In this document: positions 34,919 to 42,367 of the stretch, piece by piece | Layout of the letters: every line of letters starts with the position of its first letter | Numbering within the stretch: position 1 is the stretch's first letter | Assembly (NCBI GenBank): GCA_036490515.1 | Contig: DASXDU010000040.1 | Coordinates: 1-64,000 of the forward strand | Source of the DNA: Palsa-1150 sp036490515 | GTDB lineage: Bacteria > Myxococcota_A > Polyangia > Polyangiales > Polyangiaceae | Reading direction: 5' to 3' | DNA length: 64,000 nt | Position numbers and translations under genes: made by a program | Notes under the pieces: generated by a model | What the model saw: only the letters and a program-made list of their open reading frames with translations | The model's database searches: none | What the model was told of the DNA's origin: nothing

Positions 34919-35030
34919 GGTGGCGGCGAGGGTACTAGCCGGGCGGCCGCGTGCAAGGGTCGCCCGGGGCGCGGAGGGGCCTCCCCGGCCGCGTGCGGAG
35001 CCGGCCCGGCTGCGGTAAAGGCAACGCCCC

Positions 35031-36032
35031 ATGAGCGACTCCGTCAGCCACGTGCCCGCAGCGCCCGGCGTGGGAACGACCCTCGAAGCGCACATCCTGC
35101 AAGGGACGCGCGGCGTGCCGGGCGCGACCGGGGAGCTCGCGTCGCTCCTCACGAACGTCGCGCTCGCCATCCGCATCATCCACACGAAGGTGCGGGCGGC
35201 GGGCCTCGCCGGGATGCTCGGCTACACGGGGGAGACCAACGTGCAGGGCGAGGCGGTGATGAAGCTCGACGTCCTCGCGAACGAGATCCTCTGCACGGTG
35301 CTCGAGAAGAACGGGCGCTGCCGGCTCATCGCGAGCGAGGAGCTCGACGAGTCGCGCGCGATGAACCCGAGCGGCAAGTACATCGTGTGCTTCGACCCGC
35401 TCGACGGGTCGAGCAACATCGACGTCAACATCTCCATCGGGACGATCTTCTGCGTGCTCCGGGCCGACGAGGGGCCGCTCCAGCCGGGGACGAAGATCGT
35501 CGCGGCGGGGTACTCCGTCTACGGGAGCGCGACGACGCTCGTGCTCTCGACGGGGCAGGGCGCTCACGGCTTCACGCTCGACCCCGGGGTCGGCGAGTTC
35601 TTCCTCTCGCACCCGAGCATCCAGTGCCCGGAGCGCGGGAGCACGTACTCGATCAACGAGGGCAACTTCGCGCGCTGGGACGAGCGCACGAAGAAGTGGG
35701 CGGCCTGGGTGAAGAGCGAGGACGCGGCGCAGAAGCTCCCGTACGGCGCGCGGTACGTCGGGTCGCTCGTCGCCGACGCGCACCGGACGCTCCTCAAGGG
35801 CGGCGTCTTCGCCTACCCGTCCGACAAGAAGAGCCCCGGGGGCAAGCTGCGCCTCCTCTACGAGGCGAACCCCATGGCGTTCCTCTTCGAGCAGGCCGGC
35901 GGCATGGCGACCAACGGTACGGCGCGCATCCTCGATCTCGTCCCGAAGGGGCTCCACGACCGGACGCCGCTGGTGCTCGGCAGCCGGCACGACGTGACCA
36001 CCTACCGCGAGTTCATGGAGGGCACGCGCTAG
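35031..36032 (+). CDS. fbp: Fructose-1,6-bisphosphatase class I
   Basis: Removes the C1 phosphate from fructose 1,6-bisphosphate, the committed step of gluconeogenesis. The 333-residue protein has all class I blocks: GETNVQGEAVMKLDVLAN near 64-81, ASEELDE with the metal-binding acids, CFDPLDGSSNIDVNISIGTIF (about 121-141), YGSATTLVLSTG, and KLRLLYEANPMAFLFEQAGG near 281-300. It diverges from the class I aldolase gene, so the two consecutive gluconeogenic enzymes share a promoter region. A hairpin-element arm (copy E) begins 8 bases after the stop. Confidence 0.94.
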   Translation: MSDSVSHVPAAPGVGTTLEAHILQGTRGVPGATGELASLLTNVALAIRIIHTKVRAAGLAGMLGYTGETNVQGEAVMKLDVLANEILCTVLEKNGRCRLIASEELDESRAMNPSGKYIVCFDPLDGSSNIDVNISIGTIFCVLRADEGPLQPGTKIVAAGYSVYGSATTLVLSTGQGAHGFTLDPGVGEFFLSHPSIQCPERGSTYSINEGNFARWDERTKKWAAWVKSEDAAQKLPYGARYVGSLVADAHRTLLKGGVFAYPSDKKSPGGKLRLLYEANPMAFLFEQAGGMATNGTARILDLVPKGLHDRTPLVLGSRHDVTTYREFMEGTR

Positions 36033-36039
36033 GCGCGCC

Positions 36040-36575
36040 GAGAGAGCGAGAGGGGGAAACAGGAAGATCAGAAGATCAGAAGGGGGGGTGGGATGGGCTT
36101 CCGGGCGCGGTGGGGTGGGGTGGCGGGGCTGCGGGGGCGGTGCCCGGGGCTCCGGGATGGGAGCCCGGGGTCCCGGGATCGGTGCCCGGGGCTCCGGGAT
36201 CGGTGCCCGGGGTCCCGGGATCGGAGCCCGGGGCTCCGGGATGGGAGCCCGGGGTTCCGGGATCGGAGCCCGGAGCTCCGGGATCGGAGCCCGGGGTCCC
36301 GGGATCGGAGCCCGGAGCTCCGGGATCGCAGCCCGGGGTTCCGGGATCGTTGCCCCGGGTTCCGGGATCGTTGCCCGGGGCTCCGGGAACGGATCCCGGC
36401 CTCCGGGGCTTGGCCGTCACCCCACCCTCCGCCCGACCCCCAGCCCTGCTCTCCCTACCCAACCGCTCCCCCAGCGATCCCGCCCCGGTCCTCCCCCCAC
36501 CTCCCCCGAGCCCCCACCCCACCCCCTCCCCCTTCTGATCTTCTGACCTTCCTGTTTCCCCCTCTCGCTCTCCTC
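36040..36575. repeat. Hairpin element, copy E (complete, expanded)
   Basis: Left arm 36040-36088 (GAGAGCGAGAGGGGGAAACA then GGAAGATCAGAAGATCAGAAGG in register) and right arm 36527-36574 in inverted orientation, ending CCCCCTCTCGCTCTCC. Between them lies a G-rich to C-rich asymmetric interior with a 21-bp tandem repeat. It fills the 548-base convergent gap: the left end is 8 bases after the fbp stop and the right end 7 bases before the queE stop. Both strands contain open frames of Gly/Arg/Pro-rich repeats here, which are not considered genes. Confidence 0.9.
36139..36411. repeat. 21-bp tandem repeat inside hairpin element E
   Basis: Thirteen consecutive 21-bp units, for example GGAGCCCGGGGTCCCGGGAT plus one base, with alternating CTCCGGG and TCCCGGG variants. 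Each unit contains a short CCGGG/CCCGGG palindrome. The period is two helical turns and seven codons. The array accounts for the larger size of copy E relative to copies C and D. Confidence 0.92.
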
Positions 36576-36580
36576 TCCCG

Positions 36581-37237
36581 TCAAACGCCGGTCGCGTCGG
36601 GCGCCCAGACGTACTTGTGCATCTGGAGCTGCACGCGCACCGGGAGCCCATCCTCCAGCACCCACGCGACGACGTCGCGCGTCGCGAGCTTGCCGAAGAC
36701 GGTGCTCGCGAGGAGGTTCGGCGTCTTCTCCTCGAGCCTTCGCTCGCGGACCGTCGCGCGCATCCACTCGTAGTCGGCGCGGTCGGCGAGGACGAACTTG
36801 AGCTCGTCGCGCGGCCCGATGGCCTCGAGGTTCGACCACCGGTTCCTGTGGCCCTCGCCCGAGCCCGGGCACTTGAGGTCCATGATCTTGTGCACGCGCT
36901 CGTCGACGCGCGCGACGTCCGCCTCGCCGCTCGTCTCGACGAGGACGGTGCGGTCCGCGTCGCAGAGCTCCGTCATCAGCGGGAAGACGCCCGGCTGGAG
37001 CAGCGGCTCGCCGCCCGTCAGCTCGACGAGCTTCGTCCCGGTCGCGAGCGCCTTCGCCAGCACGTCCCCGCGCGCCATGCGCGTGCCCCCGACGAACGCC
37101 TGCGGCGTGTCGCACCACACGCACCGGAGGTTGCACCCGGTCGTCCGCACGAAGGTGCACGGCCAGCCCGCGAACGACGACTCGCCCTGGATGCTCGCGT
37201 AGATCTCGTGGATGACGAGCGTGTCCTCCGCCGGCAC
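36581..37237 (-). CDS. queE: 7-carboxy-7-deazaguanine synthase
   Basis: A radical-SAM enzyme of 218 residues that converts 6-carboxytetrahydropterin to 7-carboxy-7-deazaguanine in the queuosine/7-deazapurine pathway. The cluster motif is C35-X3-C39-X2-C42 (TTGCNLRCVWCDTP), preceded by SIQGESSFAG and followed by ELTGGEPLLQ, and ETSGEADV. LKCPGSGE near 123-130 is a further family block. The other pathway genes queD, queC and queF are not in the window; a divergent queA-like gene lies 2.5 kb away. The start is a GTG, two or three bases after the stop of a small membrane-protein gene, so the two are co-transcribed. Confidence 0.9.
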   Translation of the reverse strand: MPAEDTLVIHEIYASIQGESSFAGWPCTFVRTTGCNLRCVWCDTPQAFVGGTRMARGDVLAKALATGTKLVELTGGEPLLQPGVFPLMTELCDADRTVLVETSGEADVARVDERVHKIMDLKCPGSGEGHRNRWSNLEAIGPRDELKFVLADRADYEWMRATVRERRLEEKTPNLLASTVFGKLATRDVVAWVLEDGLPVRVQLQMHKYVWAPDATGV

Positions 37238-37239
37238 GG

Positions 37240-37503
37240 TCAGCCTCCGTCGGGGCCGACGAGCTCCGGCGCGGGGATCTCGCCCGAGTCGGCGTCGAAG
37301 GTGGCCGCAGGCGGCGCGGCGAGGTGGCGGTGCATCGGAGGGGGCGTGACCGTGAAGTGGCGGACGAGAAAGTAGAGCGCCGCCGTCAGCGCGACGAGCG
37401 CATACGCGGCATAGCGCACGACCGGAGACGTGTGGATGGGCGGCAAGACGAAGCGGGTCTTGCCGGCCTCGAAGCGGCGGCGGGAGGGCTTGGTGAAGCT
37501 CAC
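37240..37503 (-). CDS. Small single-pass membrane protein
   Basis: About 87 residues with one hydrophobic helix (VVRYAAYALVALTAALYFLV) after a basic, cytosolic N-terminus (TKPSRRRFEAGKTRF) and a Pro/Asp/Glu-rich tail. No family recognised. The GTG at 37503 is preferred: the longer ATG start at 37569 would leave no space for a promoter between it and the divergent gene at 37571. It directly precedes queE, but its relation to deazaguanine synthesis is unknown. Confidence 0.5.
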   Translation of the reverse strand: MSFTKPSRRRFEAGKTRFVLPPIHTSPVVRYAAYALVALTAALYFLVRHFTVTPPPMHRHLAAPPAATFDADSGEIPAPELVGPDGG

Positions 37504-37570
37504 GGGCGTGGGCGGAGGGTACGCGGTGATTGTGGGCGGCGCGCGCCCTACGCTAGCGTTAGCGCGCATC

Positions 37571-39796
37571 GTGGGACGGGCAATCGCGACCGTGGGGCTG
37601 GGGCTCGCCGCGCTCGTCGCGTGCTCGGGCGCGCCGACGCCGCCGGCCCCGGTTCCGGCGGGGCCCGCGCACGTGCAGCCGCCGCCTCCGCCCCTTCCGG
37701 CGTGGACCTACTGGGAGCCCGTGTCGGCGCCCGTCACGCCGACCAAGTCCTCGGTCGAGCTCCCCGTGGACGTGACGAAGCTCGAGCGGACCCCGGGCGA
37801 GGACGCGCGCTGGTCGGCGGCGCCGAAGGCCCTTCGCGAGGCGATCGCCGCCCGGGGTTTCGCGGTCCTGCCCTCGGTCCACCCGTCGGCGCGGATCGGG
37901 GACTTCTACGCGTCGCTCCGCGACGACCGCGTGGCCTGGGTCCTCACGCTCGACGCGATGTTCGCGATGACGCACCTCGCGCTCGACCGGGCCATGGCCG
38001 ATCTCGACGCGATGCTCTTCGCGCCGGCGCTGGCGACGATGCTCCGCCGCGTGGACGTGCGCCTCGAGGCCGAGAGCCGCGGCGCGGGCGCCGACATGGG
38101 GACGCCGTACCTCGTGGCGCGCGGCGTCGTGGCGGTGGCGCTCGCGTTCGTCGACGACCACTACCGGCCGCCGGCGGCGGTCCAGCCGCTCGTCGACGGA
38201 GAGAAGGCGCGCGTGCTCACGCACGAGGGCGTCGCGGTGAGCCCGTGGCTCGGGGTGCCGCTCGACTACTCGGCCATGTCGCCGCGCGGGGCTGCGGACC
38301 GGGACGAGGCGCACGCGGGCTGGTTTCGCGCCGTCGCGTGGCTCGAGGGGGCGGCGCTCTCGCTCGAGGGAGACGGCGAGCCGGGCGTGCGCGCGGAGGT
38401 CGACGTGGCGACGGCGCGCGATCACGCGCGGGCGGCCCTGCTCCTCGCGCGCCTGCTCGACTACGACGTCGACCCGGAGGCGGCGAGCGCGTGGGATCGC
38501 GTCTCGCGCGCGGGCGAGCTCCTCGTCGGGCCGGCGGACGACCCCTCGCCGCGCGACCTCGCGGGGGCGGCCGAGGGGCTGAAGCTCGACTTGCGGAGCG
38601 GCGACTGGTTCGCGAACGTGGCGGCCGTCGATCGCGTGCGGCACGCGACGGCGAGGGCGCGCCTCGCGCGGATCGACGACGGGTCGCTCGGGTCGATCGC
38701 GCCGCGGGGCGGCCTCGCGCCTGCGATGCCCATCGGTCGGCTCGCGCCGGGCTTCAGGCTCGTCGGGCCCGCGGCGACGCCCGACGGAGAGCTCCTCCAG
38801 GCGCTCGTCTTCCCGCTCGTGGGGAAGTACACGGGCGGCGAGCCGGCGGCGACGGACCGGGACGGGCAGCGCGCGCTGCCGACGGCGCTCGACGTGGCCG
38901 CGTGGCTGGGGTCGAAGGTGGCGCGCGACCGGCTGCACGCCGCGAAAGACGACGCGTACGCGCGCTACGACGAGGCGCTCCGGCGGCTCGAGGCGGCGCG
39001 CCCGCCGCAGGGCGCGCTCGAGAGGCACCGGACGCCGTACCTCTCGATGATCGACGCCATGGAAACGTGGCTCCGTCCGTCGCTCGGCGATGCGGTGCAG
39101 CCGGGGGCGGGGACCACGGAGTGGGCGGCGCGCAAGGCGGAGGTGGCGCTCGGCGCGTGGACCGAGCTCCGGCACGACGCGACGGCAATGGCGCGCGTGC
39201 AGGTGGTGGACCTGCGGATCGCGCCGCGGACGACGGTGGAGTCGCCGGTGCCGGTGTTCGTCGAGCCGAACCCGGAGGCGATCGCGAAGCTCGACGGCGT
39301 CGTGCGGCAGCTGCGGCAGGAGCTCGTGGGCGCGGGCCTCCTCCCGAGGACGGCGCCGTCGCTGGCGGTGCTCGACGAGGTGGACGATCTCCTGCGGACG
39401 GCGCTCGGCGTGGCGGAGCACGAGGCTTCGGACGAGGCGGTGCCGCAGGATCTGGCGCAGGCGCTCGCGGGGTTGCCGTCGCGGCTCCGTGCGCTCGAGA
39501 CGACGGTCGCGTCGGCGGGCGCGGCGGACGTAGCGCTCATCGCGGACGTGCACTCGGATCGCCCGTCGGCGCGCGCCCTCGAGCAGGCCGTCGGCCGCGT
39601 CGAGGAGCTCTGGACGGTGGAGCGCGATCCCGAGACGCACAAGCTCTGGCTCGCGGTCGGTGCGTCGCTGCCGCACTTCGAGATCGTGACGCCCATGGCC
39701 TCCCGCCAGAGCGACGCCCAGTGGCGCGAGAAGCTCACCGCCGACGGCGAGCCGCCGCCCGGTGCGCTCGCGACGGCGTACACCCTCAAGCGCTAG
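37571..39796 (+). CDS. DUF3160 family lipoprotein
   Basis: A protein of about 741 residues with a signal peptide and lipobox LAALVAC (about 12-18), then a proline-rich linker. The body matches DUF3160: GFAVLPSVHPSARIGDFYASLRDDRVAWVLTLDAMFAMTHLALD near the start, later RVRHATARARLARI, VFPLVGKYTGG, and the C-terminal ALIADVHSD...LWTVERDPETHKLWLAVG. Members are secreted and helical; function is unknown. The start is a GTG placed by the signal peptide. The base composition is like that of its neighbours. Confidence 0.77.
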   Translation: MGRAIATVGLGLAALVACSGAPTPPAPVPAGPAHVQPPPPPLPAWTYWEPVSAPVTPTKSSVELPVDVTKLERTPGEDARWSAAPKALREAIAARGFAVLPSVHPSARIGDFYASLRDDRVAWVLTLDAMFAMTHLALDRAMADLDAMLFAPALATMLRRVDVRLEAESRGAGADMGTPYLVARGVVAVALAFVDDHYRPPAAVQPLVDGEKARVLTHEGVAVSPWLGVPLDYSAMSPRGAADRDEAHAGWFRAVAWLEGAALSLEGDGEPGVRAEVDVATARDHARAALLLARLLDYDVDPEAASAWDRVSRAGELLVGPADDPSPRDLAGAAEGLKLDLRSGDWFANVAAVDRVRHATARARLARIDDGSLGSIAPRGGLAPAMPIGRLAPGFRLVGPAATPDGELLQALVFPLVGKYTGGEPAATDRDGQRALPTALDVAAWLGSKVARDRLHAAKDDAYARYDEALRRLEAARPPQGALERHRTPYLSMIDAMETWLRPSLGDAVQPGAGTTEWAARKAEVALGAWTELRHDATAMARVQVVDLRIAPRTTVESPVPVFVEPNPEAIAKLDGVVRQLRQELVGAGLLPRTAPSLAVLDEVDDLLRTALGVAEHEASDEAVPQDLAQALAGLPSRLRALETTVASAGAADVALIADVHSDRPSARALEQAVGRVEELWTVERDPETHKLWLAVGASLPHFEIVTPMASRQSDAQWREKLTADGEPPPGALATAYTLKR

Positions 39797-39807
39797 ACCG
39801 TCGCCCG

Positions 39808-40932
39808 TCACGCGCCGAGCGCGCCCGGAAGGACGAGGCACTCGTCGCCGAACTCGTGATCGAGGTAGCCGGACGCCTCGGCGTGGGTCCAGGAGCGGGC
39901 GAGCAGCGGCTCGGGCGCGAAGGCCTGGACGAGGGACCGGTGCGAGGTGCCGAGCTCGTGGAGGCCCGTGAGCAGGCCGTCGACGATGCGCGGAGAGAAG
40001 CGCGCGTCGATGCGGAGGTCCGTCGTGCCCTCGCCGGGGACCAGCGATCCTCCGCGGCCGCCGCGTGAGTCACGCGGCACGCCCTCCCGGAGGTCGGTCA
40101 GGCGCGCGCAGCCCTCGAGGGCGCGGACGACGGTGGTGCCCGCGGCGACGACGCGGCGGCCCGAGGCGTGCGTCTCGGCGATCGCGTCGACCGTGGCGGC
40201 GGGGAGGTCGAAGCGCTCGGGCAAGGGGAGCGCGGCGTCGACGGCGGGATCGCCGGTCGCGGAGAGGCCGGCGGCGTGCGTGAGGCTCGAGACGCGGACG
40301 CCGCGCGCGCGGAGCTCGCCGAGGAGGGCCCAGGCGAGGGGGCGACCGGCGCTGGGCATCTCGACGGCCCAGGGGCGCGCGGCGAAGGGCGTCTGGACGT
40401 GCCAGAGGGCGAGCGGGCGCGCGACGTGCGCGTACTGGACCGGGCGCCCGTGCCGGTAGAGGGCCGGCCAGAAGGCGTCGTCGTCGAGCGAGAAGCGCAG
40501 CGTGAGAAGGCGCGGGAGCCGGTCGTCGAGCGCCTCGACGCGGGCGTCGAAGCGGGGCGCGATCGCGAGGACGTCGCCGGGACGGACGGGCGGGGGAGGC
40601 GGGCGGTGCTCGGTGCGGGTTCGCCAGGCCTCGTGAATCGCGAGACGCGGGGTCCCGGAGGTCGCCCGGTCGCCCGTGCCGAGGAGGACTGCGCGCCACA
40701 CCGGGCCGGAGACGTGCGAGGCGAGCCGGATCTCGACGGCGTCGCCCGCCGTCGTCGTCGCGGCGAGGGATGCGGGCACGGTGGCGGCGTCGTTCACGAC
40801 GAGGAGATCGCCCGGGACGAGCAGGCGCGCGAGGTCGCCGACGCGGCCGTCGCGGAAGGAGCCGGCGCGCGGGTCGACGACGAGGAGGCGCTCGTCGAGG
40901 GGCGCGTCGCGAGGCCAGGAGGCGGCGATCAT
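39808..40932 (-). CDS. QueA-family S-adenosylmethionine:tRNA ribosyltransferase-isomerase, divergent
   Basis: A 374-residue protein with the QueA fold: DLARLLVPGDLLVVNDAATVPASL near the N-terminus, RLPRLLTLRF, and the best block VVAAGTTVVRALEG (QueA: VGTTSVR), then DLRIDARFSPRIVDGLLTGLHELGTSH and ARSWTHAEASGYLDHEFGD. Canonical QueA adds epoxyqueuosine from SAM to tRNA. Here several usual positions differ (for example an extended Pro-rich loop, and AALPLPERF in place of the standard substrate loop), so this may be a paralogue with a changed role. It follows the SDR gene by four bases on the same strand and is therefore co-transcribed with it. Confidence 0.74.
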   Translation of the reverse strand: MIAASWPRDAPLDERLLVVDPRAGSFRDGRVGDLARLLVPGDLLVVNDAATVPASLAATTTAGDAVEIRLASHVSGPVWRAVLLGTGDRATSGTPRLAIHEAWRTRTEHRPPPPPVRPGDVLAIAPRFDARVEALDDRLPRLLTLRFSLDDDAFWPALYRHGRPVQYAHVARPLALWHVQTPFAARPWAVEMPSAGRPLAWALLGELRARGVRVSSLTHAAGLSATGDPAVDAALPLPERFDLPAATVDAIAETHASGRRVVAAGTTVVRALEGCARLTDLREGVPRDSRGGRGGSLVPGEGTTDLRIDARFSPRIVDGLLTGLHELGTSHRSLVQAFAPEPLLARSWTHAEASGYLDHEFGDECLVLPGALGA

Positions 40933-40936
40933 CGGG

Positions 40937-41704
40937 TCACGCTCCCTCCGCGCCGTGCGGCGCGCGCGCCGCGGGCTCGCCGAGGTCGCCGGCGGCTGCC
41001 GCCTCGACGCGCGCTCCGTTGGGGAGCGCGTCCGACCCGCGCACGAGGCGGAGGATCCGCGCGGCGACCCTCTCCGGCCGCAGGAGCGACGCGCGATCGG
41101 CATCGGGGAGCGCGTCCGCGTGCATCGCGGTGTCCATCTCCCCGGGGTCGACCGTGACGACCTTCACGCCGGTCTCCGCGAGCTCGGCGCCGAAGACGCG
41201 ACCGAGATGGTCCAGCGCGGCCTTCGAGACGCCGTACGCGCCCCAGGTCGCGTACGCCGCGACCGACGCGTCGGACGTCACGTTCACGAGGAGCCCCCGC
41301 CCGCGAAGCACCATGGGCGCGAGGAGGAGCTTCGCCAGCCGGAACGGCCCGACGACGTTCACCGCGAGCGCCTGCTCGAGCGCCTCGCAGTCGGTGTCGA
41401 GGAGCGGCCGGAGCGGGACGTGCCCGAGCGTGCTCGCGGCCTGCACGACGAGCTCCACCGGCCCGACGAGCGCCTGCGCCGTCCCCGCGATCGCGTGCGG
41501 CGCGGTCTTGTCGCCCACGTCGGCCGCGACCGCGTGCGCCTCGCCGCCCGACGCGCGGATCCCGGCGGCCACCCGCTCGAGCTCCTCCGACCCGCGTGCG
41601 ACGAGCACGACCCTCGCGCCCTCCCTGGCGAGCTCTCGCGCCAAGGCCGCCCCGAGCCCGCGACTCGCCCCCGTCACCACCGCGCCCTTTCCTCGTACGT
41701 CCAT
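40937..41704 (-). CDS. Short-chain dehydrogenase/reductase
   Basis: A 255-residue classical SDR. The cofactor motif TGASRGLG is at 11-18, NAG is replaced by the VVQAAS region near 86-91, and the catalytic block is Ser in VTSDASVAAYATWGAYGVSKAAL with YGVSK supplying Tyr and Lys. NAD(P)-dependent; substrate unknown. The ATG at 41704 fits. It diverges from the XRE-cupin regulator across 87 bases containing inverted repeats, and is followed four bases later by the queA-like gene. The layout suggests that the regulator controls the SDR-queA pair. Confidence 0.87.
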   Translation of the reverse strand: MDVRGKGAVVTGASRGLGAALARELAREGARVVLVARGSEELERVAAGIRASGGEAHAVAADVGDKTAPHAIAGTAQALVGPVELVVQAASTLGHVPLRPLLDTDCEALEQALAVNVVGPFRLAKLLLAPMVLRGRGLLVNVTSDASVAAYATWGAYGVSKAALDHLGRVFGAELAETGVKVVTVDPGEMDTAMHADALPDADRASLLRPERVAARILRLVRGSDALPNGARVEAAAAGDLGEPAARAPHGAEGA

Positions 41705-41745
41705 CGGGTGCCTCCTCGCTTCAGGATGCAGCCGCCTCTCCGGTC

Positions 41746-41782
41746 GATTGGCGCGCTTGCCAATCCGTTGGCATCCTTCCAA
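41746..41782. promoter_or_regulatory. Candidate operator: overlapping TTGGC/GCCAA inverted repeats
   Basis: GATTGGC (41746-41752), six bases, GCCAATC (41759-41765) is a perfect 7-bp inverted repeat. It shares its right half with GCCAA-TCCG-TTGGC (41759-41772), and TTGG-N7-CCAA follows at 41768-41782. Four half-sites in 37 bases in the gap between the divergent SDR and XRE-cupin genes are best explained as a repressor-binding region for the adjacent regulator; the assignment is inference. Confidence 0.55.
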
Positions 41783-41791
41783 GCTGTCGGC

Positions 41792-42346
41792 ATGGACGGC
41801 GAGGTCGCGGGGCGCCTGGGCTCGAACGTCGTGCAGCTGCGCGAGGCCCGCGGCGTCACCCAGGCGCAGATGGCGAAGCTGGCCGGGCTGCCGCGGGCGA
41901 CGTGGGCCAACCTCGAGACCGGCAACGCGAACCCGACGCTGGCGGTCCTGAACCGCGCGGCGTCGGCCCTCCAGGTGAGCATCGAGGAGCTCATCGCGAC
42001 GCCGCGCTCGGCGGTGAAGCACTTCGCCGCGAAGGACGTGCCGGTGAAGATGCGGGGGCCGGTGTCCATCCGGAAGCTCCTGCCGGATCCCATCCCGGGC
42101 ATGGAGATCGACCGCATGGAGCTCCCGCCGGGCGCGAAGCTCGTCGGCATCCCGCACGTCCCGGGCACGACCGAGTACCTCACGGCCGAGCGCGGCAGCA
42201 TCGTGCTGGTCGCTTCGGGCGAGACGTGGACGCTCGCCCCGGGCGACGTCGTCGTCTTCCGCGGCGACCAGCGCCACTCCTACGCCAACCCCGGAGACCG
42301 CCCCGCCGTCGGCTACTCCGTCGTCGTACTCGCGCGCGTCGGGTGA
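41792..42346 (+). CDS. XRE-family regulator with C-terminal cupin
   Basis: A 184-residue transcription factor. Residues 8-62 form the helix-turn-helix (LGSNVVQLREARGVTQAQMAKLAGLPRATWANLETG in outline), and residues 105-180 a cupin_2 domain (TTEYLTAERGSIVLVASGETWTLAPGDVVVFRGDQRHSYAN), which usually senses a small ligand. This is the common PuuR-like single-HTH-plus-cupin layout. It starts 9-46 bases after the candidate operator and is divergent from the SDR gene, so autoregulation together with control of the SDR-queA operon is likely. The ligand is unknown. Confidence 0.88.
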   Translation: MDGEVAGRLGSNVVQLREARGVTQAQMAKLAGLPRATWANLETGNANPTLAVLNRAASALQVSIEELIATPRSAVKHFAAKDVPVKMRGPVSIRKLLPDPIPGMEIDRMELPPGAKLVGIPHVPGTTEYLTAERGSIVLVASGETWTLAPGDVVVFRGDQRHSYANPGDRPAVGYSVVVLARVG

Positions 42347-42367
42347 AAGCCGTCGTACTCTTCGCGC

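Noticed and set aside
36040..36575. Insertion sequence with terminal inverted repeats
   Set aside because: None of the palindromic elements contains a transposase-sized frame or recognisable transposase motif, and no target-site duplication is clear at the borders. At most they could be non-autonomous.
36076..36651. Open frames of Gly/Pro/Ser or Gly/Arg repeats within hairpin element E, on both strands
   Set aside because: They are translations of the 21-bp repeat, which has no stop in several frames. They overlap the end of queE, lack ribosome sites, and coincide with a structure flanked by inverted arms.
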